From: Solimonas_A sp035476855
Lineage (GTDB): Bacteria > Pseudomonadota > Gammaproteobacteria > Nevskiales > Nevskiaceae
NCBI GenBank assembly: GCA_035476855.1
Contig: DATILC010000254.1
Location: forward strand, 1 to 7,634
Direction of reading: 5' to 3'
DNA length: 7,634 nt
Made by a program: the position numbers and the translations under genes. A model generated the notes under the pieces. That model was not told where the DNA came from. It worked only from the letters and a program-made list of their open reading frames with translations, and ran no database searches. Shown piece by piece: positions 1-7,238 of the stretch. Position 1 is the stretch's first letter; every line of letters begins with the position of its first letter.

Positions 1-28
1 AGCAGTCGGGTGAGGCGACTGGTCATGG

Positions 29-310
29 CTACCACTGTACCAGCGCGCAGTCGCGCTGGCCCTCGTGATTTTCCGACAGCAGGTCGATCGGAAGCAGCAG
101 CGTATCAGCGACCAGCGACAGCGGCACGTCGATCAGCAGCAGCGGTGAGAAGATCCAGGCCTTCGAATCCGTCACTGTCTCACCGAGGTAGCGCAGGTCG
201 CAGGCCGTGCCAGCGTATTCCGCGCCCCAGTGACGCGGAATCTGCTTGTTCACCACCGTCATGCAGCCGCTCAGCAGCAGGGCGGCAGCGGTTACGAGCA
301 TCACTTTCAT
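29..310 (-). CDS. YceK/YidQ-type small outer-membrane lipoprotein
   Basis: A 93-residue protein of unknown biochemical role, predicted to be lipid-anchored in the envelope. It begins with a lipoprotein signal: a short basic start, a hydrophobic run, then the lipobox L-S-G-C with the acylated Cys at residue 16. Met at +2 (no Asp) predicts sorting to the outer membrane. The mature part has the layout I associate with the YceK/YidQ (DUF1375) family: a Y-x-G-T segment near residues 32-35, then a conserved stretch at 55-77 containing P-L-L-L-I-D-V-P-L-S and D-T-L-L-L-P-I-D. Cys37 and Cys88 could form a disulfide. The chosen ATG has a GGAG ribosome site 8 bases upstream. It is the last visible gene of the pspA operon, 28 bases after the yiaA-like stop. 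The family call rests on motif memory, not a search. Confidence 0.8.
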   Translation of the reverse strand: MKVMLVTAAALLLSGCMTVVNKQIPRHWGAEYAGTACDLRYLGETVTDSKAWIFSPLLLIDVPLSLVADTLLLPIDLLSENHEGQRDCALVQW

Positions 311-338
311 GGCGCAACTCCGATGATCTGGCCGTGGT

Positions 339-638
339 TCACGGCTGCACGCCGTACTCCTTCAGCAGCTTCTCGGTGCGCGCCTGGGCGACCTGGTTGA
401 TCAGCTTGTGGCCCTCGAACTGGTCGCGCAGCGTCTTGGCCAGCGTGAAGGTCGAGCCGGTCAGGAACAGCGTGCCGAGGATCATGTAGCCGCGCATCCA
501 GATTTCCACCGGCATCACCGTGACGCCGAACAGCATGCCGCCCAGCGCGCAGGCGAAGGACGCCTTGACGAAGAAGATCCAGGATGGCGAGTCGAAGCGG
601 GTCGAGTCGAAGGCATCGTGGGCGTAGTGGTTTTCCAT
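339..638 (-). CDS. YiaA/YiaB-family two-helix inner membrane protein
   Basis: A 99-residue inner membrane protein without a known activity. Two hydrophobic helices are visible, about residues 20-42 and 49-68. They are preceded by a polar N-terminus with the S-P-S-W motif (17-20) and followed by L-A-K-T-L-R-D-Q (66-73) and an amphipathic, charged C-terminal tail. The order S-P-S-W, helix, short turn, helix, K-x-x-R-D matches the YiaA/YiaB two-helix domain; the tail after it is longer than the bare domain. The start is fixed by a GAGGTGA ribosome site that overlaps the stop codon of the upstream microprotein gene, so translation is probably coupled to it. It is the third gene of the pspA operon. 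What it does for the envelope is not known to me. Confidence 0.78.
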   Translation of the reverse strand: MENHYAHDAFDSTRFDSPSWIFFVKASFACALGGMLFGVTVMPVEIWMRGYMILGTLFLTGSTFTLAKTLRDQFEGHKLINQVAQARTEKLLKEYGVQP

Positions 639-647
639 GGCATCACC

Positions 648-773
648 TCAGCAGTAGGACAGCAGGATGCATCTGGCCAGGTCCAGGCTGCCGGGCAGCG
701 CGAACACAAAGGCCATCGACAGGCTCGCCAGCAGCAGGCGCAGCACTCCGGACAGTGACGTTTCCTCCTTCAT
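648..773 (-). CDS. 41-residue hydrophobic microprotein in pspA operon
   Basis: A short gene between pspA and the yiaA-like gene. The ATG at 773 gives a 41-residue product starting MKEETSLSGV, followed by a single hydrophobic segment (about residues 10-30) and ending in L-S-Y-C with a second Cys at 35. It is probably a one-helix membrane peptide. The ATG lies 15 bases after the pspA stop and in the same frame. No Shine-Dalgarno precedes it. Instead a perfect AAGGAGG sits inside codons 2-4, well spaced for a CTG at codon 7 (753-755), which would give a 35-residue product. The stop TGA overlaps the ribosome site of the next gene. Operon position, tight packing and the helix support a real gene; the start is uncertain and I do not recognise a family. 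Confidence 0.6.
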   Translation of the reverse strand: MKEETSLSGVLRLLLASLSMAFVFALPGSLDLARCILLSYC

Positions 774-788
774 ATGAACGTTGATCAA

Positions 789-1478
789 TTAAAGAGCCGA
801 AGAAGGCGGAACCGCGAGGCGCGCCTTCAGCGCGGCGAGGCGTGCCTCGACCTCGACGCCCAGGTCCACCTGGGCCACGTCGCGTTCGAAGCGGCCCTCG
901 TCGGCCAGCAGTTCGGCGGCGGCTTCCGCCTCCGACTCGGAGTGCGAGGCCTTCTGCGACAGCCGGTCGAGCTGCTGTGCGCGTTCCATGGCGCGGGTGT
1001 AGCTGTCGCTGGCACGGGCGGCGCTGCCCAAGGCCGTTGCTGCGGTCTGGTTGGCATTGATCACCGCGGCGCGGCCGCGGGCGGTTTCCAGCTCGGTCCT
1101 GAGGCGCTGTACCTGCTCGCGCAGGCGGACGGTGGCGCGCTGTGCGGCGGAAAGCGGGGTGCCCAGGGCCTGCTCGCGATTGCGCAGTTGCACGGCGCGC
1201 TCCAGCGCGCTGCGTGCCTTCGCTTCGTCGCCGGCCTGCAGCAGGCGCTCGGCTTTCTGCTCCCAGTCACCGGATTCATTGCGCGCGGCTTCGCGCTGGC
1301 GCTCCAGCTGCTTCTCGGCGCCCAGCGAGATGACCAGCGCGCGACTGGTTTCCTGAAGGTCGTCGGTGAGCTCGCGCAGGACCTGCGCGGCCATCACCTG
1401 CGGGTTCTCGATCTCGTCGATCTGATAGTGCGCCTGGGCCGTGACCAGACTGCGGATGCGGGTGAACAGACTCGGCAT
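789..1478 (-). CDS. pspA: PspA/IM30 (phage shock protein A) family protein
   Basis: A 229-residue peripheral membrane protein of the PspA/IM30/Vipp1 family, which binds stressed inner membrane and helps keep the proton barrier; family members form helical rods or rings of the ESCRT-III fold. The sequence fits: a short amphipathic N-terminal helix (residues 2-16, M-P-S-L-F-T-R-I-R-S-L-V), then the family signature D-E-I-E-N-P-Q-V-M (21-29), then an almost continuous charged coiled coil to about residue 222 with many Glu, Arg, Gln and Ala. Length is close to E. coli PspA (222). An AGGAGGAG ribosome site precedes the ATG. It leads an operon with three small envelope genes. No pspB, pspC or pspF is visible, and I see no sigma54 -24/-12 site, so control probably differs from the enterobacterial system. 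Confidence 0.88.
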   Translation of the reverse strand: MPSLFTRIRSLVTAQAHYQIDEIENPQVMAAQVLRELTDDLQETSRALVISLGAEKQLERQREAARNESGDWEQKAERLLQAGDEAKARSALERAVQLRNREQALGTPLSAAQRATVRLREQVQRLRTELETARGRAAVINANQTAATALGSAARASDSYTRAMERAQQLDRLSQKASHSESEAEAAAELLADEGRFERDVAQVDLGVEVEARLAALKARLAVPPSSAL

Positions 1479-1492
1479 GACTCTCCTCCTGC

Positions 1493-1512
1493 GTTCTTAA
1501 ATGAACATTGTT
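1493..1512. promoter_or_regulatory. Overlapping palindromes in pspA leader (possible operator)
   Basis: Between the candidate promoter and the pspA ribosome site lies GTTC-N6-GAAC (1493-1506, N6 = TTAAAT). It overlaps AACA-T-TGTT (1504-1512), a second perfect inverted repeat. The position just downstream of a predicted transcription start suits a repressor site or a leader hairpin. The arms are short (4 bp), so chance is possible. Confidence 0.25.
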
Positions 1513-1519
1513 TATTGAG

Positions 1520-1547
1520 ACTAAAAGACGGTTGGGGAAAGAGTCAA
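1520..1547 (-). promoter_or_regulatory. Candidate sigma70 promoter of the pspA operon
   Basis: Read on the minus strand, TTGACT (1547-1542, 5 of 6 to the -35 consensus) is followed after 16 bases by TTTAGT (1525-1520, 4 of 6 to the -10 consensus). This would start transcription near 1512, about 34 bases before the pspA ATG, in a locally AT-rich patch of an otherwise GC-rich region. The match is by eye only. Confidence 0.4.
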
Positions 1548-1725
1548 TGGGAGTGGGGGCAAGTGTCGGGAGAACCTGGGAATTTCAGGGGATTTCGCGA
1601 GCTTGTCCGCGGCTTCCTGTAGCTCGATTCACGATGGGCGAGCCGGGGTTTTTATTCGTTGTTGTTGGCCTTTTCCTTCGGGGCGGGGCGCCGCCGACCC
1701 GGTGAGCCAGAAAGCGAAGTTCAAC
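1548..1725. other. Non-coding spacer between acs terminator and pspA promoter
   Basis: The full gap between pspA and acs is 298 bases (1479-1776). Apart from the pspA promoter region and the acs terminator, this part holds no convincing gene on either strand. A T-rich run at 1649-1653 preceded by a weak 5 bp inverted repeat (GCTCG 1622-1626 / CGAGC 1639-1643) could be a poor plus-strand terminator, but no plus-strand gene reads into it. Confidence 0.5.
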
Positions 1726-1750
1726 AAAAAAAGCCCGCCGGGCGGCGGGC
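1726..1750 (-). terminator. Rho-independent terminator of acs
   Basis: On the minus strand, 27 bases after the acs stop codon, GCCCGCC (1750-1744) and GGCGGGC (1739-1733) form a perfect 7 bp GC stem with a 4-base loop. A run of seven T residues (1732-1726) follows directly. Only three T residues follow the hairpin on the other strand, so it acts mainly on acs transcripts. Confidence 0.9.
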
Positions 1751-1776
1751 TTTCGAAGCAGCGCGCCAACGCGCAA

Positions 1777-3741
<1,965 letters not shown>

Positions 3742-3775
3742 GCCTGTCTCCGCGGCGCCGGTTTTTCGAACAATG

Positions 3776-3800
3776 CCGATTGTCCGAAGGGGAAAATCGG
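3776..3800. other. Inverted repeat in acs leader
   Basis: CCGATT (3776-3781) and AATCGG (3795-3800) form a 6 bp inverted repeat with a 13-base loop, about 35 bases upstream of the acs start codon. It could fold in the mRNA leader or serve as a binding site. Nothing else supports a role. Confidence 0.2.
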
Positions 3801-3836
3801 GGCCGTTTTTATGGCATGAAGCCCCGGTGAAGTCCA

Positions 3837-3852
3837 TCGTTCGCATGAACGA
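3837..3852. promoter_or_regulatory. 16-base palindrome upstream of acs
   Basis: TCGTTC-GCAT-GAACGA has perfect 6 bp arms and a 4-base centre, about 96-111 bases upstream of the acs ATG and outside any gene. The place and symmetry suit an operator for a dimeric regulator. An RNA hairpin is the alternative. I do not recognise the site as belonging to a named regulator. Confidence 0.3.
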
Positions 3853-3866
3853 GGCACAAGGGCGCA

Positions 3867-3886
3867 AGCCCCGGCGGACCGGGGCT
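3867..3886 (-). terminator. GC hairpin after the MHS transporter gene
   Basis: AGCCCCGG and CCGGGGCT form a perfect 8 bp stem with a 4-base loop, 17 bases beyond the transporter stop codon. On the minus strand it is followed by TTGCGCCCTTG, not a proper T-run, so termination is probably weak or partial and some transcription may continue into acs. A further CCGGGGCT copy (minus strand, complement of 3820-3827) could pair with the same upstream arm. Confidence 0.45.
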
Positions 3887-3902
3887 CCGCGCCGCGGCTG
3901 CT

Positions 3903-5576
3903 TCAGTCGTGCCGGTGCAGAGAACCGCCGCGGGTGTCCTTCAGGAACAGCGTGCCGATCACCAGCGTGATCACGGCGACGATGATCGGGTACCAGAGCC
4001 CGTAGTAGATGTCGCCCTTGAGGCTGACCAGCGCGAAGGCGATGGTCGGCACGAAGCCGCCGAACCAGCCGTTGCCGATGTGGTAAGGCAGCGACATCGA
4101 GCTGTAGCGGATGCGCGTCGGGAACATCTCCACCAGCCAGGCCGCGATCGGGCCGTAGACCATCGTCACGTAGATCACCAGCAGCGTCAGCAGCAGCACC
4201 AGCATCGGCTTGTCGATCGCCGCGTCATCGGCCTTCTTCGGATAGCCGGCCGCGGCCAGGGCCTCGCCCAGCGACTTGCCGAACGCTTCCTGCTGCGCCT
4301 TGAAGCCGGCCTTGTCCAGGGCGCGGCCATCGAAGGACGCGATCACGGTCTCGCCGACCCGGACCTGCGCCACCGCGCCGGCCGGAGCCGCGGCATTGAT
4401 GTAGGGCACGCCGGACTTGGCCAGCGCGCTCTTGGCGATGTCACAGGAGCTGTCGAAGACCTTCTTGCCGACCGGATCGAACTGGAAGCTGCACTGCGCC
4501 GGATCTGCCAGCACGGTCACTGGCGAGACGGCGGCGGCAGTCTCCAGCGCCGGATTGGCGTAGTGCGTGATCGCCTTGAACACCGGGAAGTAGCTCAGCG
4601 CCGCGATTGCGCAGCCGGCCATGATCACCGGCTTGCGGCCGATGCGATCCGACAGCCAGCCGAAGAAGATGAAGAACGGCGTGCCGATCAGCAGCGCGGC
4701 GGCGATCAGCAGGTTGGCGGTGGTGGCGTCGACCTTCAGCGTCTGCGTCAGGAAGTACAGCGCGTAGAACTGGCCCGTGTACCAGACCACGGCCTGGCCG
4801 GCGGTGGCGCCGAACAGGGCCAGGATCACCAGCTTCAGGTTCTTCCACTGCCCGAAGGCCTCGGACAGCGGCGCCTTCGAGGTCTTGCCCTCGGCCTTCA
4901 TCTTCTGGAACAGCGGCGATTCGTTGAGCTGCAGGCGGATGTAGACCGAGATGCCCAGCAGCAGCGCCGACACCAGGAAGGGAATGCGCCAGCCCCAGGC
5001 CTCGAAGGCCTCGTTGCCCAGCGCCAGGCGGCAACCGAGGATCACCAACAGCGACAGGAACAGCCCGCCGGTGGCGGTGGTCTGGATCCAGGCGGTGGCG
5101 TAGCCGCGGTTGTCGTCGCGCGCATGCTCGGCGACGTAGGTGGCGGCACCGCCGTACTCGCCGCCCAGCGCCAGGCCCTGCAGCAGGCGCAGCGTGATCA
5201 GGATCACCGGCGCGGCGACGCCGATCGAGGCGTAGGACGGCAGCACGCCGACCAGGAAGGTCGACAGGCCCATGATCAGGATCGTGATCAGGAAGGTGTG
5301 CTTGCGCCCGACCAGGTCGCCGAGGCGACCGAACACCAGCGCGCCGAAGGGCCGCACCGCGAAGCCGGCGGCGAAGGCCAGCAGAGCAAAGATGAAGGCG
5401 CTGGTGTCGTTGAGGCCGGAGAAGAATTGTTTGGCGATGATCGCGGCCAGCGAGCCATAGAGGTAGAAGTCGTACCACTCGAACACCGTGCCCAGCGAGG
5501 ACGCGAAGATCACGCGCCGCGTGTCGGACGGGCTGGCTGCTGCGGCGCCGGACGTGGCGGCGGCCTGGTTGCTCAT
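3903..5576 (-). CDS. MHS-family MFS proton symporter with periplasmic insert
   Basis: A 557-residue inner membrane transporter of the metabolite:H+ symporter branch of the major facilitator superfamily (relatives: ProP, ShiA, KgtP). Visible signatures are G-T-V-F-E-W-Y-D-F-Y-L-Y-G (29-41); R-P-F-G-A-L-V-F-G-R-L-G-D-x-x-G-R-K (75-92), the loop 2-3 motif; L-Q-G-L-A-L-G-G-E-Y-G-G-A (132-144); W-L-S-D-R-I-G-R-K-P (307-316), the second-half copy; and E-M-F-P-T-R-I-R (483-490). Typical members have about 430-450 residues. The excess lies mainly at 338-455 between helices 9 and 10, a hydrophilic Ala-rich stretch with Cys362 and Cys378 that topology places in the periplasm. AAGGAG sits 5 bases before the ATG. 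It lies 161 bases upstream of acs on the same strand, which hints at a carboxylate substrate, but the substrate cannot be read from the sequence. Confidence 0.92.
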   Translation of the reverse strand: MSNQAAATSGAAAASPSDTRRVIFASSLGTVFEWYDFYLYGSLAAIIAKQFFSGLNDTSAFIFALLAFAAGFAVRPFGALVFGRLGDLVGRKHTFLITILIMGLSTFLVGVLPSYASIGVAAPVILITLRLLQGLALGGEYGGAATYVAEHARDDNRGYATAWIQTTATGGLFLSLLVILGCRLALGNEAFEAWGWRIPFLVSALLLGISVYIRLQLNESPLFQKMKAEGKTSKAPLSEAFGQWKNLKLVILALFGATAGQAVVWYTGQFYALYFLTQTLKVDATTANLLIAAALLIGTPFFIFFGWLSDRIGRKPVIMAGCAIAALSYFPVFKAITHYANPALETAAAVSPVTVLADPAQCSFQFDPVGKKVFDSSCDIAKSALAKSGVPYINAAAPAGAVAQVRVGETVIASFDGRALDKAGFKAQQEAFGKSLGEALAAAGYPKKADDAAIDKPMLVLLLTLLVIYVTMVYGPIAAWLVEMFPTRIRYSSMSLPYHIGNGWFGGFVPTIAFALVSLKGDIYYGLWYPIIVAVITLVIGTLFLKDTRGGSLHRHD

Positions 5577-5696
5577 GACGGCTCCTTGGGTTCTGGCATG
5601 ACTGTCCGGGCGCTGCCAGGGCGTCGCGTCGGGTCAGCTGGAAAGTACGAGGATGATCAGCGACCGGGCAGCCGGGAACAAGCGGCGGGATCGCTG

Positions 5697-5715
5697 CGCC
5701 ACCTGGGGGGTGGCG
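5697..5715. other. Hairpin in the 165-base spacer upstream of the transporter gene
   Basis: CGCCACC and GGTGGCG form a perfect 7 bp stem with a TGGGG loop, 27 bases past the stop of the repeat-protein gene. It could end that transcript, but no T-run follows on the minus strand, so a rho-independent terminator is doubtful. It also lies in the region that must hold the transporter promoter (5577-5741), where I found no clear -35/-10 pair. Confidence 0.3.
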
Positions 5716-5741
5716 TGTCGCTTGTCGCGCGGCCGCCTTGG

Positions 5742-6527
5742 TCAGCGAGGTATGCGCGCCAGCGGAATGCCGCGGTCATCCACCGGAATCTGCGTGTCCT
5801 CGCTGCACAGCCCCTCGCGGCCGCTGGCATCGCATTGCATGCGCCGGCCGCTGGGAAAGACCTGCGTGACCACGCCGCTCCAGACCGAACGGTCGCCGCG
5901 CACCATGCGCGTGCCGATCAACTGCGTGCCATCGGCATAGGTGTAGGTGGTGGGGCCCGAGCAGAGGCCGTCGGCTGCGGCGCTGCATTCGCGGCGATCG
6001 CCATTGGCAAAGCTGGTGACGATGCGGCCGCTCCAGGCGCTGCCACCGTCCTTTGGCACCAGCCGGCCGCTGGTGCGGGTGCCGGTCGGCGTGGTCAGGC
6101 TGGCGTTGCCGCTGCAGATGCCTTCCGGGGTCACGGCACACTTCAATTGTTCGCCGCTGGAGAACACCGTGGTCTGCTCGCCGGTCCAGACCGCGGCGTT
6201 GTTGCGGACCACCATCGCGCCGGTCTCGCGCTGGCCGTTGGCGCGATGGATCGTCACCTGTCCCTGGCAGCGGCCTTCGCCGTCGGCCTGGCATTCGCGA
6301 CGCTCGCCGTTGGGCAGGTAGCGGATCAGCAGGCCCGACCAGGCCGGGTGGCCGGTGATGCTGCTGCGCAGGCCGGACAGGCGCGAGCCATCGGCTTCGG
6401 TATAGGTACTCAGCCCGATGCACTGGCCGCTGGCGTCGGTGCTGCGGCAGTCCCAGCCAGGTGGAGCCGCCGACACCGGCAGGACGACAAGGATCGCAAC
6501 GCAACAGAGGATCAGGCGGATCGGCAT
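5742..6527 (-). CDS. Secreted Cys-paired 51-residue repeat protein (MORN-like)
   Basis: I do not recognise a named family. The 261-residue product starts with a signal peptide (residues 1-20 or 21, cleavage near V-S-A-A), so it is exported. The rest is a repeat with a strict 51-residue period. Cys pairs fall at 27/36, 79/87, 130/138, 181/189 and 232/241, and Trp of a W-[ST]-G motif at 63, 114, 165 and 216. Each unit reads roughly W-S-G-x4-5-F-x-x-G-x-R-x-x-C-x7-C-x-G, then an A-D-G-T-like turn and G. The G-x-x-x-x-F-x-x-G and Y-A-D-G-x-x-x-x-G halves resemble MORN repeats, with each Cys pair probably a disulfide. The frame is open to 6863, but the ATG at 6527 is chosen for the signal peptide; no good ribosome site precedes it. 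Neighbours do not reveal its job. A periplasmic or surface beta-sheet scaffold is my inference. Confidence 0.82.
   Translation of the reverse strand: MPIRLILCCVAILVVLPVSAAPPGWDCRSTDASGQCIGLSTYTEADGSRLSGLRSSITGHPAWSGLLIRYLPNGERRECQADGEGRCQGQVTIHRANGQRETGAMVVRNNAAVWTGEQTTVFSSGEQLKCAVTPEGICSGNASLTTPTGTRTSGRLVPKDGGSAWSGRIVTSFANGDRRECSAAADGLCSGPTTYTYADGTQLIGTRMVRGDRSVWSGVVTQVFPSGRRMQCDASGREGLCSEDTQIPVDDRGIPLARIPR
5745..6467 (-). repeat. Five 51-codon (153 bp) tandem coding repeats
   Basis: The mature part of the secreted protein consists of tandem units. Taking W-[ST]-G as the unit start, they cover 6341-6189, 6188-6036, 6035-5883 and a last shorter one 5882-5745. A leading unit without the W-S-G half starts near 6467. 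Spacing is exact to the codon for Trp and within one codon for Cys, but the units have diverged at the DNA level, so this is an old duplication, not a recent unstable tandem array. Confidence 0.8.
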
Positions 6528-6861
6528 GCGCGACGGCAAGGGCTTCCCGGGAAGGTCGGCGGATTGTGGCAGGCACTCGGCGCGCGCGAAGCCGCCGTGC
6601 CGGCCCGGCGGTGGCCGTCGCCCGCTGCGCGGCTTTGGTACTGGGTCACAGATGCTGCTGCCCCGATCCCGGGTTATGCACAGGACAGTGACGGTTTTCC
6701 ATGGGGAAACAGGCCTTTGCGAGCCTGCCGCGGAATTGCGACCTGCATCATGAATCGCCGGGAACGGCTTCGCTACGGTCATTCCACCTCGACGGGCCTG
6801 GCACCGCCAAGCGACTCGGGAATCCGCCACAAACGTGGCAAGCAACAGGTAGGGGGATGTC
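6528..6861. other. Divergent intergenic region (334 bases)
   Basis: Spacer between the minus-strand secreted repeat protein and the plus-strand small membrane protein. It must hold both promoters, but I cannot name a convincing -35/-10 pair. Visible items are the CTTCCCGGGAAG palindrome near the left end, a TTATGCACA nonamer at 6674-6682, and an imperfect inverted repeat GTTTTCC-ATG-GGGAAAC at 6694-6710 (one G-T pair). Both strands show open frames here, but they lack coding character and ribosome sites. Confidence 0.5.
6543..6554. promoter_or_regulatory. 12-base perfect palindrome before the repeat-protein gene
   Basis: CTTCCCGGGAAG reads the same on both strands and lies 15 bases upstream of the start codon of the secreted repeat protein. 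It could be an operator or a leader hairpin that hides the ribosome site; no normal Shine-Dalgarno is present there. In GC-rich DNA such a palindrome can also arise by chance. Confidence 0.25.
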
Positions 6862-7146
6862 ATGGATGCTTCAACCGTTCTATTGCCCAGCCAGCTGTCG
6901 GTCTATGTCTGGGCGCCGATCACGCTGATCACCTTCGGCTGCGTGGCCTGGCTGATGGCGCTGCTGCGCGATGAACCGGAGACGGTGATTGCCGCCATGC
7001 CCGATGCATCGCTGGTTCGCCGCCGCCGGGTGCAGGCCCGCGACACCGCTGCGATCCGCCAGCCGCGCCGCCCGCGCAGCCGCAAGCAGCGTCTGCTGCC
7101 CCGCGAGCGCTATCTGCAGGCACTGCAGAAGCTGGCGCTGGCCTGA
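6862..7146 (+). CDS. Small one-helix membrane protein with basic tail
   Basis: A 94-residue protein that I do not recognise. Residues 12-35 form one transmembrane helix (V-Y-V-W-A-P-I-T-L-I-T-F-G-C-V-A-W-L-M-A-L-L), followed by a short acidic turn (R-D-E-P-E-T) and a strongly basic cytoplasmic tail (residues 53-83, with R-R-R-R and R-K-Q-R), ending in a short helix. By the positive-inside rule the N-terminus faces the periplasm and the tail the cytoplasm, where it could contact nucleic acid, acidic lipid or a partner protein; that is inference. A TAGGGGGA ribosome site precedes the ATG and a strong terminator follows the stop by 14 bases, so it is a single-gene transcript with well-marked ends. 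It is the only plus-strand gene of the window. Confidence 0.75.
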   Translation: MDASTVLLPSQLSVYVWAPITLITFGCVAWLMALLRDEPETVIAAMPDASLVRRRRVQARDTAAIRQPRRPRSRKQRLLPRERYLQALQKLALA

Positions 7147-7160
7147 TCAGGCTTGCATGC

Positions 7161-7196
7161 GAAACCCGCCGCCGGATGGCGGCGGGTTTCTTTTTT
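7161..7196 (+). terminator. Strong rho-independent terminator
   Basis: GAAACCCGCCGCC (7161-7173) pairs perfectly with GGCGGCGGGTTTC (7178-7190), a 13 bp stem with a GGAT loop, followed by six T residues (7191-7196). It ends the plus-strand small membrane protein gene. The reverse strand has no T-run beyond the stem, though the hairpin may still slow transcription of the convergent gene ending at 7239. Confidence 0.95.
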
Positions 7197-7238
7197 CTGT
7201 TTTCCGCAGCCGTTGCGGCAGCCGGCTCGGGCAACGCT

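Noticed and set aside
1479..1776. Possible sigma54 promoter for pspA
   Set aside because: I looked for the -24/-12 GG/GC pattern because enterobacterial psp uses it, and found no acceptable match on the minus strand.
3742..3867. Upstream extension of acs to the ATG at 3867
   Set aside because: The extra 42 residues do not resemble the family N-terminus, and the ATG at 3741 has a good ribosome site and gives a standard length.
6674..6682. TTATGCACA, a full match to the DnaA box TTATNCACA
   Set aside because: It is a single copy with no second box, no AT-rich unwinding region and no dnaA, dnaN or gidA nearby, so not an origin. It could at most be a lone DnaA-binding site.
6528..6863. Upstream extension of the repeat-protein frame (112 extra codons)
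   Set aside because: The extension puts a signal peptide in the middle of the protein, lacks coding character, and overlaps the ribosome site and start of the divergent gene.
3909..6974. Plus-strand open frame of 1021 codons opposite the transporter and repeat-protein genes
   Set aside because: It runs antisense through two well-supported genes and their spacers, is full of Arg, His, Gln and Gly in no domain pattern, and lacks a ribosome site. High GC at third positions keeps such antisense frames open.
7161..7196. GC-rich inverted repeat as a possible REP or attachment element
   Set aside because: It has the full form of an intrinsic terminator directly after a stop codon and is not repeated elsewhere in the window in that form.
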